Shown piece by piece: positions 8,463 to 16,851 of a stretch of 64,000 nucleotides of DNA. Source of the stretch: JBBDYG01 sp040901765 (GTDB lineage Bacteria > Planctomycetota > Planctomycetia > Pirellulales > Lacipirellulaceae). Positions within the stretch are counted from its first letter, which is position 1. Each line of letters starts with the position of its first letter. Below the pieces are notes generated by a model, which was not told the origin of the DNA, made no database searches, and saw only the letters and a program-made list of their open reading frames with translations. The position numbers and the translations under genes are program-made. Location: contig JBBDYG010000069.1 in the NCBI GenBank assembly GCA_040901765.1, positions 58,260 to 122,259 on the forward strand. The letters are read 5' to 3'.

Positions 8463-8768
8463 TCAGGTCGCGGTCTCAACCGTCAACTTCAAGCCCACCG
8501 CCTTCATAACGGCCAGCAACGTCGATAGCCGGGGGTTCCCACGGGCGGAGAGCGCTCGGTAGAGGCTTTCCCGCTGTAGGCCCGCCGCCTCGGCGACCTT
8601 CGCGACGCCCCCCTTCGCCTCGGCAAGTCGTCGCAGTGCGATCAACAGCACCTGTGGCTCTTCGGTGTCCTCAAGCGATGCTTTAAGGTACTCGGCTGCG
8701 AACTCCGGATCGTCGCGAAGTTCCTGGATCAAGGCTTCGTCATGTGAAATGTAGGGTTTGCGTTTCAT
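8463..8768 (-). CDS. HTH antitoxin, HI1420/HigA-like addiction module antidote
   Basis: The 101-residue protein fits the family of probable addiction-module antidotes (HI1420 type). An N-terminal acidic helical part (EALIQELRDDPEFAAEYLKASLED) precedes a helix-turn-helix (VAKVAEAAGLQRESLYRALSARGNPRLSTLLAVMKAVG). In this family the toxin gene, a small ParE/RelE- or Gp49-like protein, normally lies directly upstream. Here the 190 bases upstream hold only a 19-codon frame before recQ, so no toxin is visible and the gene is an orphan. It may now serve as a stand-alone regulator. Confidence 0.8.
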   Translation of the reverse strand: MKRKPYISHDEALIQELRDDPEFAAEYLKASLEDTEEPQVLLIALRRLAEAKGGVAKVAEAAGLQRESLYRALSARGNPRLSTLLAVMKAVGLKLTVETAT

Positions 8769-8961
8769 ATTTATTCCACACCGGTCGCATTCTTCCCTGA
8801 TTTGGTGCCGTAGCGGAGAACTTCAGCCATGCTAGATCGTAACTTATAAATCACACCCTCTCCAGAGGAATTTCTCTAAACCGAGGGCGTGCAATCCCCC
8901 GTCCCATCCGCTAAACTGCTGGACCCACGAACACCATCTTCCATTTGTCGCGGGTCATGCC

Positions 8962-11157
8962 ATGCCGTCTCTCACCGCACCGCCCCAGACCGGCCGCTCG
9001 CAACTCGCGGAGATCGTCGAGCACACGTGGGGCTACGACAGCTTCCTGCCGCTCCAGCGCGAAGCGATGGAGTGCTGCTTGGCCAGTCGCGACTCCGTTG
9101 TGATCTTGCCGACCGGCGGCGGCAAGTCGCTCTGCTTTCAAGCGCCGGCCCTGTGCATGGAAGGGATGGCGCTGGTCGTCTCGCCGCTTATCTCGCTGAT
9201 GAAGGACCAGGTCGACGCGCTGCGGGCCTGCGGCGTGGCGGCGGCCTATATCAACAGCACGCTATCGACTTCCGAGCGCCGGCAAGTGGCCGAGCAAATC
9301 CGCCGCGGCGAACTCAAACTGCTCTACGCCGCACCCGAGCGATTGCTCGCCGATCGCACGCTCGATTTTCTCAAGAACGCCAACGTCTCGCTCGTCGCCG
9401 TCGACGAGGCCCACTGCATTAGCGCCTGGGGCCACGACTTCCGCCCCGAGTACCGCGCCCTGCGAGTGCTCAAGCAGGCGTTCCCGAGCGTCGGCATCCA
9501 CGCCTACACCGCCACTGCCTCTGAACAAGTCCGGCAAGATATTGCCGAGCAACTCGGTTTGGAATCGCCCGAGATGCTGGTCGGTTCCTTCGATCGGCCG
9601 AACTTGGTCTACCGCCTGCGGCCCGGCAGCGGAAAATTCGCGCAAATGTGCGAAATCATCCAGCGGCACCAGAATGCTTCGGGAATCGTTTACTGCATCA
9701 GCCGCAAGGAAGTCGATCGCACCGCCGCCTCGCTGTGCGCCTTGGGCCATCGCGCCGCCCCTTATCACGCCGGCATGTCCGACCAAGAGCGGCACGACAA
9801 CCAAGATGCCTTCATCGAGGAGCGCGTCGACGTGATCGTCGCCACCGTCGCCTTCGGCATGGGCATCGACAAGTCGAACGTCCGCTACGTGATCCACGCC
9901 GGCATGCCCAAGTCGCTGGAGCATTACCAGCAAGAGAGCGGCCGCGCCGGTCGCGATGGGCTCGAAGCCGAGTGCTGGCTCTTCCACAGCGGAAACGACG
10001 CGATGACGTGGAAGCGGATGCTCGACAACTCCGATCCCCAGGCTCGCGATGGGGCGTTGCGGGCGCTCGATGCGATGGAAGGTTTCTGCCAGGGCGTCGA
10101 GTGCCGCCACCGCGCGATCGTTCGCTACTTCGGCCAAGAATTGGAGAGCGATAATTGCGGCGCGTGCGATGTGTGTCTCGACGAACTCGACCAAGTCGCC
10201 GACCCCGTGATTCTCGCGCAGAAGATTTTGTCGTGCGTCGCGCGACTGTCGGAGCGGTTCGGCGCCGACTACACGGCGAAGGTGCTGGCCGGCTCGCAGG
10301 AGCAACGCATCGTGCAGCAGGGCCATAACCAACTCAGCACCTACGGCCTGCTAAAAGAACACGCCGTCGCCACGATTCGCCAGTGGATCGAGCAGCTCGC
10401 GAGCCAAGGTTTCGTGGCGAAAACGGGTGAGTTCAACGTGCTCCAGTTGACTCCCGCCGGCCGGGCGCTGCTTAAAGGGCAGGGCAGTCCACAACTACTC
10501 AAGCCGGCCGAACCGCAGCAGCGAGCGCCGAAAGCGGCCGATTCGTGGGACGGTGTCGATCGCGATCTGTTCGAAGTGCTCCGCGAGCTGCGCGGCAAGC
10601 TGGCCGCGGAACTTCAGGTGCCCGCGTACATCGTCTTCGGCGACACGGCGCTGCGCGACATGGCCCGCCGCCGCCCTTCGACCACCGACGCCTTCCGCCA
10701 GGTGAACGGCGTCGGCGACAAAAAGCTCGAAGACTTTGGCGAGGCGTTTGTCGAGGCGATTGTGAATTATTGTCGCGCCAATGAAGTGCCAATGGACATC
10801 AACACCTCCGCCGCTCGCGGCTTAGCGCCCGCTAAGCCGCAAGCGGCGGGCGATGTGAGCATGTCGGCCCTGCCGGCATTTGAGTTCTTCCGCCGCGGCG
10901 CGTCGGTGGAAGAAGTAATGGCCAACATGAACCGTGCCCGCTCGACCGTTCACGGTTACCTCGGCGAGTACCTGCGGCACGAGCTAGTCCTCGACCCCAC
11001 GCCCTGGGTCGATGCCGCCACCGTGCGTCGCATCGAAACCGCCATCGAAGAAGTCGGCCCGCAACAGCGCCTCGCGCCGATCTTTGAGCACCTCGGCGGC
11101 GAAGTCAGCTACGACGACATCCGCATCGTCGCCGCGTGTTTGCGAAATCGATCCTAA
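8962..11157 (+). CDS. recQ: ATP-dependent DNA helicase RecQ
   Basis: A 731-residue protein with the full RecQ architecture. The helicase core has Walker A (LPTGGGKSLCFQAP near residues 50-63), DEAH (VDEAHCISAWGHDFRPEY) and motif VI (QESGRAGRDG). The RecQ zinc region follows with CRHR...CGACDVC, then a winged-helix part and an HRDC domain (DMARRRPSTTDAFRQVNGVG). A further C-terminal helix-turn-helix-like segment (VEEVMANMNRARSTVHGYL) is present, as in many bacterial RecQs. It unwinds DNA 3' to 5' in recombination and repair. It has no operon partner. The start lacks a strong ribosome site. Confidence 0.96.
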   Translation: MPSLTAPPQTGRSQLAEIVEHTWGYDSFLPLQREAMECCLASRDSVVILPTGGGKSLCFQAPALCMEGMALVVSPLISLMKDQVDALRACGVAAAYINSTLSTSERRQVAEQIRRGELKLLYAAPERLLADRTLDFLKNANVSLVAVDEAHCISAWGHDFRPEYRALRVLKQAFPSVGIHAYTATASEQVRQDIAEQLGLESPEMLVGSFDRPNLVYRLRPGSGKFAQMCEIIQRHQNASGIVYCISRKEVDRTAASLCALGHRAAPYHAGMSDQERHDNQDAFIEERVDVIVATVAFGMGIDKSNVRYVIHAGMPKSLEHYQQESGRAGRDGLEAECWLFHSGNDAMTWKRMLDNSDPQARDGALRALDAMEGFCQGVECRHRAIVRYFGQELESDNCGACDVCLDELDQVADPVILAQKILSCVARLSERFGADYTAKVLAGSQEQRIVQQGHNQLSTYGLLKEHAVATIRQWIEQLASQGFVAKTGEFNVLQLTPAGRALLKGQGSPQLLKPAEPQQRAPKAADSWDGVDRDLFEVLRELRGKLAAELQVPAYIVFGDTALRDMARRRPSTTDAFRQVNGVGDKKLEDFGEAFVEAIVNYCRANEVPMDINTSAARGLAPAKPQAAGDVSMSALPAFEFFRRGASVEEVMANMNRARSTVHGYLGEYLRHELVLDPTPWVDAATVRRIETAIEEVGPQQRLAPIFEHLGGEVSYDDIRIVAACLRNRS

Positions 11158-11164
11158 CCCTTCC

Positions 11165-11202
11165 CGTTAGCCGCGACGCGCAGTCCTCGGAGCGGAGCGC
11201 GG
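11165..11202 (+). repeat. Family-3 repeat (TTAGCCGCGACGC...GCGGAGCGCG)
   Basis: A short unit beginning GTTAGCCGCGACGC and ending GGAGCGGAGCGCGG. The same ends occur at 29384-29446, 49024-49080 and, on the other strand, 52528-52583. It lies directly behind recQ. Confidence 0.7.
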
Positions 11203-11208
11203 CCCTCG

Positions 11209-11439
11209 TTAGGCGGACTGTTGCATCGGCTCACCGAGCACTTGACTGACGCCTTCGTGATCGAAGAGGACCGGGAAGCCCCCGCGAGCAACGAATACGG
11301 CCACCCCATCGCGAAGAACTAGTGCTTCGGGGTGATCGACTTGGAAACGATGCCCGCTGACAAGTTCCACGGTGAACGACTTGAAAGGTGTTCGCCGCTG
11401 GAATGCTCGCAACGTGCGTTCAAAGTTGTCTGGCGTCAT
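11209..11439 (-). CDS. small conserved protein, paralog of 45634-45855
   Basis: A 76-residue protein that I cannot place in a named family. It shares with the protein at 45634 an N-terminal F...L...PF..FT motif, then a strand-rich pattern (dG+.F.hpe.v.l, a Val-rich strand, then a final LDL/FDHEGV helix). This suggests a small alpha-beta fold of about 75 residues. No membrane segment is seen. A TATAAT box ends six bases before the ATG (11446-11451), so the transcript may begin at the start codon itself; no ribosome site is present. Function unknown. Confidence 0.65.
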   Translation of the reverse strand: MTPDNFERTLRAFQRRTPFKSFTVELVSGHRFQVDHPEALVLRDGVAVFVARGGFPVLFDHEGVSQVLGEPMQQSA

Positions 11440-11445
11440 ACTTCA

Positions 11446-11474
11446 ATTATACCACGACAGCCGACGGCTGCCTA
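11446..11474 (-). promoter_or_regulatory. sigma70-type promoter, likely leaderless
   Basis: On the minus strand, -10 is TATAAT (11446-11451) and -35 is TAGGCA (11469-11474, four of six consensus), with a 17-base spacer. The ATG begins six bases after the -10, where transcription would start. The paralog at 45634 has the same spacing. Confidence 0.55.
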
Positions 11475-11792
11475 ACGACCAAACTCAGTTGCCCGCCCTT
11501 AATCGGACGGGACCACATGAAGTATAACCGCGGCGGTGAAACGCCAAACCGGCCGCTGGACTGGCGGACAACTGCCGGGCCTTGTCAGGCCGTCTCGGAA
11601 ATGCCATACGAAGGCGAACGCAGGTCGCTGAACTTGGGGTGCGCGGTCTCCCGGTCTCCCACCCCCGCCTCCAATCCCCAATCCCGCACTCCGAAATCTC
11701 CAAATTTTCTCGTTGAAAAAGAGCCACCTTTCTGCTAGCCTTGTGGGCGGTTACTGAACATTTGACCATTTAAATAGAAAGGAGCGTGTTTC
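11475..11792. other. 318-base gap with a single word-repeat arm
   Basis: No gene is seen. Bases 11645-11705 are a C-rich run of related words (GGTCTCCC, CCAATCCCC, CCGAAATCTCC) like one arm of the hairpin elements elsewhere, but no matching second arm is present. An AGAAAGGAGC ribosome site at the right end belongs to the next gene. Confidence 0.5.
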
Positions 11793-12116
11793 ATGCGTAC
11801 CACCAACCGCAGGCAGAGTCTGATGCTGGTCGAAGAGCGCACCGTGCTGGCCCTGGCCGGGGTTGGCTGGTCGCTGGAGGTTTCGGCCGCGTTCTTGGGC
11901 CGCACTCCCGGAAGCATCCGCGGCTTTGCCCGCCGAAATAAGAAGTTTCGCGAACGGCTCGAACACGCCGAGTTGCACGGTGTAATGACCCTGCTCGAAG
12001 ACGTTGCCGCCGCGGCCGAAACCGATCCAGAGGCCGATCAGTGGCTCCGCAGTCGCGAGGACATCGTTGCTCGGACGCTAGACCGGTACATCGCCTTGCA
12101 TCCAGGCGGTGCGTAG
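11793..12116 (+). CDS. small helix-turn-helix protein A
   Basis: A 107-residue protein with a helix-turn-helix-like N-terminal half: ERTVLALAGVGWSLEVSAAFLGRTPGSIRGFARRNKKFRERL. The C-terminal half is acidic and helical. The pattern of an AAxxLGxxxxxIxxxxRRNxxFRExL helix pair resembles the DNA-binding part of terminase small subunits and transposase-like regulators. A strong AAAGGAG site precedes the ATG. The neighbour at 12263 shares the same core, so the two are tandem paralogs. They lie just before a Y1 transposase with its repeats. A DNA-binding role is inference from fold pattern only. Confidence 0.6.
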   Translation: MRTTNRRQSLMLVEERTVLALAGVGWSLEVSAAFLGRTPGSIRGFARRNKKFRERLEHAELHGVMTLLEDVAAAAETDPEADQWLRSREDIVARTLDRYIALHPGGA

Positions 12117-12262
12117 CTGCGCGGCCCCCGCGCCGATCCCCCAACGAACCGGGGAGTCGGCCATGCCAATAATAATGTCAGCGCCCATCGATTTTCGGAC
12201 CAATATTTATCGGCCGCTTGCAGTGTTGAATGACCCTTAAAACAAGCCCAATGGAGCCACTC

Positions 12263-12643
12263 ATGCCCCGCCCCGGTCGTCCACCCGTTCTCGACAAAAC
12301 CAAGCAACGCGAAATCTGCGCCCTGGTCCACGCCGGATGCAGCATCGAACACGCGGCCGACTACGTCGGCTGCTCACCCCGCACGATTAACCGCTTGGCG
12401 CGACGCAACCCCAAGTTCCGCGAACTGCTGCGCGAAGCAATTACCAACCCCCACCTGGCCGCGCTAAAAACCGTCGCCCGCGCTTCCCGCACCCACTGGC
12501 GCGCCGCCGCCTGGTACCTGGAGCACACGGTCCCCGAACGCTTCGCCAAACGCCGCCAGCCAATTCCTAACTTCCACAAACAGCTCGATCGCTTCAACCG
12601 TGCCACAACAGCGTGCGAAGCGCCTAAGCCGCCGTCCTGCTAG
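12263..12643 (+). CDS. small helix-turn-helix protein B
   Basis: The ATG at 12263 has GGAG six bases upstream and gives 126 residues; an in-frame start at 12230 has none. The core (EICALVHAGCSIEHAADYVGCSPRTINRLARRNPKFRELLREA) is a helix-turn-helix that matches protein A in position and in the RRNPKFRELL segment. The C-terminal part is basic (WRAAAWYLEHTVPERFAKRR), similar to the tail of terminase-small-subunit-like or helix-turn-helix proteins with phage ancestry. It has no further recognised domain. It ends about 130 bases before the Y1 transposase, with a repeat unit in between. Confidence 0.6.
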   Translation: MPRPGRPPVLDKTKQREICALVHAGCSIEHAADYVGCSPRTINRLARRNPKFRELLREAITNPHLAALKTVARASRTHWRAAAWYLEHTVPERFAKRRQPIPNFHKQLDRFNRATTACEAPKPPSC

Positions 12644-12649
12644 CCATCT

Positions 12650-12753
12650 CTACGCCAACGGCGTTACGCCTCCCAGCCCAGGGTTCGACGCGCAGCGGCG
12701 TACCCTGGGTAATCGATTGATAGGAACGATTTTACCCCAACGGGGTTACGCCC
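12650..12753 (+). repeat. Family-1 structured repeat, left flank of transposase
   Basis: A forward unit: ACGCCAACGGCGTTACGCC, then CAGCCCAGGG...TACCCTGGG, then TACCCCAACGGGGTTACGCC. It ends 18 bases before the transposase start codon. Confidence 0.9.
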
Positions 12754-12771
12754 ATTCCGAGAACCACCACC

Positions 12772-13227
12772 ATGCCCCAATCACTCGCTCGCATCGCCGT
12801 ACACATTGTGTTCTCCACCAAGAATCGCCAGCGGTATCTGACGGGCGACGACCTGCGCATTCGCATGCATCGTGAATTGGGCACCATCTCGAATAAACTC
12901 GACTGCCCACCAGTTCGCATCGGTGGCGTCGAAGATCATGTACACATCCTTGCATACCAATCACGCACGATCGCACTGGCGGAGTGGGTCAAGGAATTGA
13001 AGCGTGTATCCTCCATGTGGATCAAAGAGCAATCGCCCCACCAGGCCGCGTTTCAGTGGCAAGCCGGCTATGGCGCGTTCTCGGTAAGCCACTCACAAAC
13101 GCCCGATGTGGTGCACTACATCGATAACCAGGTGGAACACCATCGTAAGTTCGACTATAAGACCGAGTTGCTAACGATGCTGAGATTGCATGAGATTGAA
13201 TATGACGAGCAGTATTTATGGGATTGA
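12772..13227 (+). mobile_element. REP-associated Y1 (IS200-like) transposase gene
   Basis: A 151-residue Y1_Tnp protein of the HUH superfamily. The HUH motif is HVH at residues 56-58 (GGVEDHVHIL), and the catalytic tyrosine is most likely Y116 in DVVHYIDNQVEHH. The length is right for a complete single-domain IS200/REP-type enzyme. The gene lies between two family-1 repeat units in inverted orientation (12650-12753 and 13232-13337), the arrangement of REP-associated tyrosine transposases (RAYTs). It would nick single-stranded DNA at hairpin ends. No TnpB-like gene follows. It appears intact. Confidence 0.9.
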
Positions 13228-13231
13228 CCGA

Positions 13232-13337
13232 GGGCGCAACCCCGTTGGGGTAGGTGATTCGTTCGGGTCGTGTACTCAGGGTAGTCCGCCATAGCGGACG
13301 ACCCTGGGCTGGAGGGCGCAACGCCTTCGGCGTAAAG
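13232..13337 (-). repeat. Family-1 structured repeat, right flank of transposase
   Basis: The unit starts five bases after the transposase stop codon and runs in the opposite direction to the left unit: GGCGCAACCCCGTTGGGGTA, then AGGGTAGTCC...ACCCTGGGCTGG, then CGCAACGCCTTCGGCGT. Confidence 0.9.
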
Positions 13338-13460
13338 ACCAGCGCGTCAGCCGCGATCCGGCTCTCCGTCGTTCAAACTATAAATGCCTTGGTTTGCGTC
13401 ACTCAAATCAATGGCCCACTCACGAATGTTTCCAGCTATTCGAACTTCATCGAAATTATC

Positions 13461-13563
13461 TTTACGCCAACGGCGTTACGCCCGCCAGCCCAGGGTTCGC
13501 CGCGCAGCGGCGTACCCTGGGAATGACCGAAACACATTTGTTTACCCCAACGGGGTTACGCCC
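13461..13563 (+). repeat. Family-1 structured repeat upstream of guaB
   Basis: A third local unit in forward orientation. It ends 66 bases before the guaB start and so probably lies in the guaB leader. Its sequence is nearly the same as the left flank of the transposase. Confidence 0.88.
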
Positions 13564-13628
13564 ACTTGCCATTCCCACCCACACCCGCGAAAATACAAGA
13601 TTCTCTCCCGCCCCCCGGAGCCGCCGCC

Positions 13629-15113
13629 GTGGATAAACTTCTCGCCGACAAACTAGCCGACACCGGCCTCACGTTTGACGACGTGCTGATCGAGCCGCGG
13701 TTTAGCGACGTGGTGCCCTCCGAGGTCGATGTCCGCACGCGGCTTACCGCGCGGATCGAGATGAACGTCCCCCTGTTAAGCTCGCCAATGGATACGGTCA
13801 CCGAGCACCGGATGGCCATCGCACTGGCTCAGGAAGGGGGCCTCGGCGTGATCCACAAGAACATGTCGATCGAGGATCAGGCCGAGGAAGTTCTCAAGGT
13901 GAAGCGGTCGGCCAACGGCATCATCGTCGATCCCGTGACGCTGCCGCCCACCGCTAGCGTTGCTGCCGCGCGGGAGACGATGGCACAGTCGCGCGTATCG
14001 GGCGTGCCGATTACTAGCAGTGACGGCAAGCTGGTGGGCATCCTTACCCGCCGCGATTTGCGGTTTCTCGAAAACAACGACCTGCCCGTTTCCGACGTAA
14101 TGACCAAAGATCAGCTTGTAACGGCCACGGGAACCGTGACGCTTGCGGAAGCTGAGAAGATTTTGATGGCAAAAAAGGTCGAGAAACTTTTGCTGGTAGA
14201 CGAAGATTACAAACTGACCGGCCTGATTACGATCAAAGACATCGACATGATGCGCCGCTATCCGCAGGCAGCCAAAGACCGGCACGGTCGGCTGCGGGTG
14301 GGTGCGGCCGTCGGCGTCTTCGATCTCGACCGGGCTGAGAACCTGATCGGCAAAGGCGTCGATTTCCTCGTCGTCGACAGCGCCCACGGCCACTCGGCCA
14401 ACGTGATCGAGACCGTGAAGCGCGTCAAAGCGAAGTGGGACATCGACGTGGTGGCGGGAAACATCGCCACCGCGGAGGGCTGTCGCGATCTGATCAAGGC
14501 CGGCGCCGACGCGGTGAAAGTGGGCATCGGACCGGGATCGATTTGCACGACGCGGATCATCTCGGGAATCGGCGTGCCGCAGATCACCGCGATCCACGCC
14601 GCCGCCAATGCCGCCAAGGGATCGAAAGTTTGCATCGTAGCCGACGGAGGAATTCGCTACTCGGGAGACATTACCAAAGCGCTGGCCGCGGGCGCGCATG
14701 CCGTCATGATTGGCGGCTTGCTTGCGGGATTAGATGAAAGCCCTGGCGAGCGGGTGCTCTACCAAGGTCGCACTTACAAAGCGTACCGCGGCATGGGGTC
14801 GCTCGGCGCGATGGTCAAAGGCTCGAGCGAACGCTATCGGCAACGCGGAGAAGAAGGAAACGGAAAACTGGTGCCCGAAGGGGTCGAAGGCCGCGTGCCT
14901 TACAAGGGATCGCTCGGGCCATTTGTATATCAGCTTGTGGGGGGACTGCGGGCCGGAATGGGCTACTGCGGGACGCCCACCATCGATCAACTGCGAACGG
15001 AAACGCGTTTCATCCGGGTTAGCCCGGCGAGCGTCAGGGAGAGCCATCCGCATGACATTGCCATCACCCAAGAAGCTCCCAACTACACCGGCGAATACAA
15101 CGCCGATGGCTAG
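13629..15113 (+). CDS. guaB: inosine-5'-monophosphate dehydrogenase
   Basis: The 494-residue product from the GTG at 13629 matches the usual IMPDH length. GGAG lies 8 bases upstream; the earlier in-frame TTG at 13566 would read into the repeat and lacks support. A TIM barrel opens with LTFDDVLIEPRFSDVVPSEVD, two CBS domains occupy about residues 95-215, and the catalytic-loop GIGPGSICTTRIISGIGVPQ holds the active cysteine. The flap region has YRGMGSLGAM and EGVEGRVPYKG. It oxidises IMP to XMP with NAD in guanine nucleotide synthesis. The stop overlaps the start of the following frame by eight bases. Confidence 0.96.
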   Translation: MDKLLADKLADTGLTFDDVLIEPRFSDVVPSEVDVRTRLTARIEMNVPLLSSPMDTVTEHRMAIALAQEGGLGVIHKNMSIEDQAEEVLKVKRSANGIIVDPVTLPPTASVAAARETMAQSRVSGVPITSSDGKLVGILTRRDLRFLENNDLPVSDVMTKDQLVTATGTVTLAEAEKILMAKKVEKLLLVDEDYKLTGLITIKDIDMMRRYPQAAKDRHGRLRVGAAVGVFDLDRAENLIGKGVDFLVVDSAHGHSANVIETVKRVKAKWDIDVVAGNIATAEGCRDLIKAGADAVKVGIGPGSICTTRIISGIGVPQITAIHAAANAAKGSKVCIVADGGIRYSGDITKALAAGAHAVMIGGLLAGLDESPGERVLYQGRTYKAYRGMGSLGAMVKGSSERYRQRGEEGNGKLVPEGVEGRVPYKGSLGPFVYQLVGGLRAGMGYCGTPTIDQLRTETRFIRVSPASVRESHPHDIAITQEAPNYTGEYNADG

Positions 15114-16365
15114 CGCCGATTGCAGATTTATGATTTCTGATTGCAGATTGAATCAAACGTCGTATTCTCCAATTATCAATCATCAATCATCAATCATCAA
15201 TTCCCTCACCTGGCTTCCCGCCGGCTTGCTCGCAACGCTGCTAATGCTGGTCGCGTCCTTGAGCGCATTCGGTGCCGAGCCGCGCAACAGCGAACTCAAG
15301 TGGCAGCGTCCAACGACGACTTCCACTTCGTCACGAATCGCCAATCGCCTGCGCGACCACGCAGCGCGATCCACCAGCCCCCAGTCCCTAGCCCCCAGCC
15401 CCTCCCCCAATCGCCTGCGCGACCGTTCGGTGCGGCCTGTTGCACACGAAGAAGTCTCGGGGCCGGTGCTGCGCGTTGCAGACGAGGGTGCGCCGCGGTT
15501 CCAAAGCATCGTTACGCCGCCGGAGAAAGCAGCGCCTCGGAGTGCTTACGTGGCCCAGCAGCCCGTTGGTCAAGCGCCCAACGGATTAGAGCGCGAGATC
15601 GAGCGTCCCTTCGAACTGCCGCCGATGGAAGAACCGGCCCCCATGCCCGAGCCTATACCCGAACCGGACGTCGAACCGATGCCGCTGCCGACCGATCCGA
15701 CGTTGCAACAGCCTATCGAGCAGCCGCTCGCGCCTCCGTTCACCCAACCACCCGGTCCGGGGGTGCAGCCCGATCCGTTCGATCGCAATCAGGAGGAACC
15801 GCGCCTACCCGATCCAGCTCCAGAAGGTCCGACAAGTTTGTCGAAGGAGCAGCAGGAGGCTGAGGAGAACTGCCAAGACGAGCTAGACAAGCTGCGCGCC
15901 AACACTTTGGAGAAGATCAGCCTTCAGATTGGCATCACGGGAACGCCCGGCGAAGACTTTCCGATGGAATGCACGGTGGACGACGGCTCGCCGTTCGCGC
16001 CGCGCTGCTGGTCGGAAGTCACCTACATGTGGAAGGCGTCGGCCTTGTGTCACAAGCCGCTCTACTTCGAGTGCGAGCAGATGGAGCGCTACGGACATTC
16101 GTGGGGACCGGTCGCCGATCCGCTCATCGCCGGGGCGCACTTCTTCACCCGCTTGCCCGTGTTGCCCTACTGCATGGGCATCACTCCGCCGAACGAGTGC
16201 ATCTACGCCATCGGCCACTACCGGCCTGGAAGCTGTGCGCCGTACATGATCGACCCGATTCCATTTACTTGGCGCGCCGCGGCCAATCAAACTGCGTTCA
16301 CGGTGGGGATGGTCTATTTCCTGCCGGCTGGGGTGAGCGCCCCGGTGACGCCCGTGGTTCCGTAA
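15106..16365 (+). CDS. secreted Pro-rich protein of unknown function
   Basis: Starting at the ATG overlapping the guaB stop the product has 419 residues; the ATG at 15130 is an alternative. A hydrophobic segment (WLPAGLLATLLMLVASLSAFGAEP) near residues 35-58 looks like a signal peptide but sits far from either start, and the first 35 residues are coded by ATCAATC-type word repeats. A true start closer to the hydrophobic core is possible. A long low-complexity stretch rich in Pro and Glu (PMPEPIPEPDVEPMPLP) follows. The C-terminal 180 residues are compact, with several cysteines and a MWKASALCHKPLYFECEQ segment. I do not recognise this domain. Confidence 0.65.
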   Translation: MASADCRFMISDCRLNQTSYSPIINHQSSIINSLTWLPAGLLATLLMLVASLSAFGAEPRNSELKWQRPTTTSTSSRIANRLRDHAARSTSPQSLAPSPSPNRLRDRSVRPVAHEEVSGPVLRVADEGAPRFQSIVTPPEKAAPRSAYVAQQPVGQAPNGLEREIERPFELPPMEEPAPMPEPIPEPDVEPMPLPTDPTLQQPIEQPLAPPFTQPPGPGVQPDPFDRNQEEPRLPDPAPEGPTSLSKEQQEAEENCQDELDKLRANTLEKISLQIGITGTPGEDFPMECTVDDGSPFAPRCWSEVTYMWKASALCHKPLYFECEQMERYGHSWGPVADPLIAGAHFFTRLPVLPYCMGITPPNECIYAIGHYRPGSCAPYMIDPIPFTWRAAANQTAFTVGMVYFLPAGVSAPVTPVVP

Positions 16366-16851
16366 ACAGTACATTCGCCGCGCCACATTGCGGACGGCCA
16401 GCGTGCGCCGGCCGCCGCTCCCGCCCAATCGCCTCGCCCCGTTGCTGGCGTAACGAGCCTACGGGTAGACGCCTTAAACCGTTGCCCAAGTCGCGTCTGA
16501 CGGGCGTCGGATCCTCCCAAACAAGCACCCCACTTTTCTTGCGGAATGCCGCGTGCATTCGCCGCATCCCCCGGTTAGAATGCGCCGTGCGGGACGGAGA
16601 CACGGGGGTTGGTTTGCAGTCATTCAACTGGCTGTTCGTCGGCGATGGGGGGGATCATGCACTGCGGTTCGCGACTACTACGCGCTGGAATCTTCGGAAG
16701 CCGGAGATGATGACTTCGCTTCCGAGCCATCCTCGCAGTTGTTGGTAGTAATCGGGGCCGCGGTCGCGCCTTCACGGCGCGGCATTTTCTGGTTTTCGAA
16801 TTGCGATGGTGCGGCGTGCCCGCCGCGCGCTGCTCACCGGGGGATCATTCG
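16366..16851. other. gene-free stretch of 486 bases
   Basis: No coding region with a believable start and ribosome site, no repeat family seen elsewhere in the window and no RNA gene were recognised. The right end carries GGGGGATC before the next start codon. Confidence 0.5.

Noticed and set aside
8769..8880. Toxin gene upstream of the antitoxin
   Set aside because: Only a 19-codon frame exists there, with no similarity to known toxins.
13566..13628. Earlier guaB start (TTG at 13566)
   Set aside because: It borders the repeat unit and has no ribosome site, whereas the GTG at 13629 has GGAG and gives the family length.
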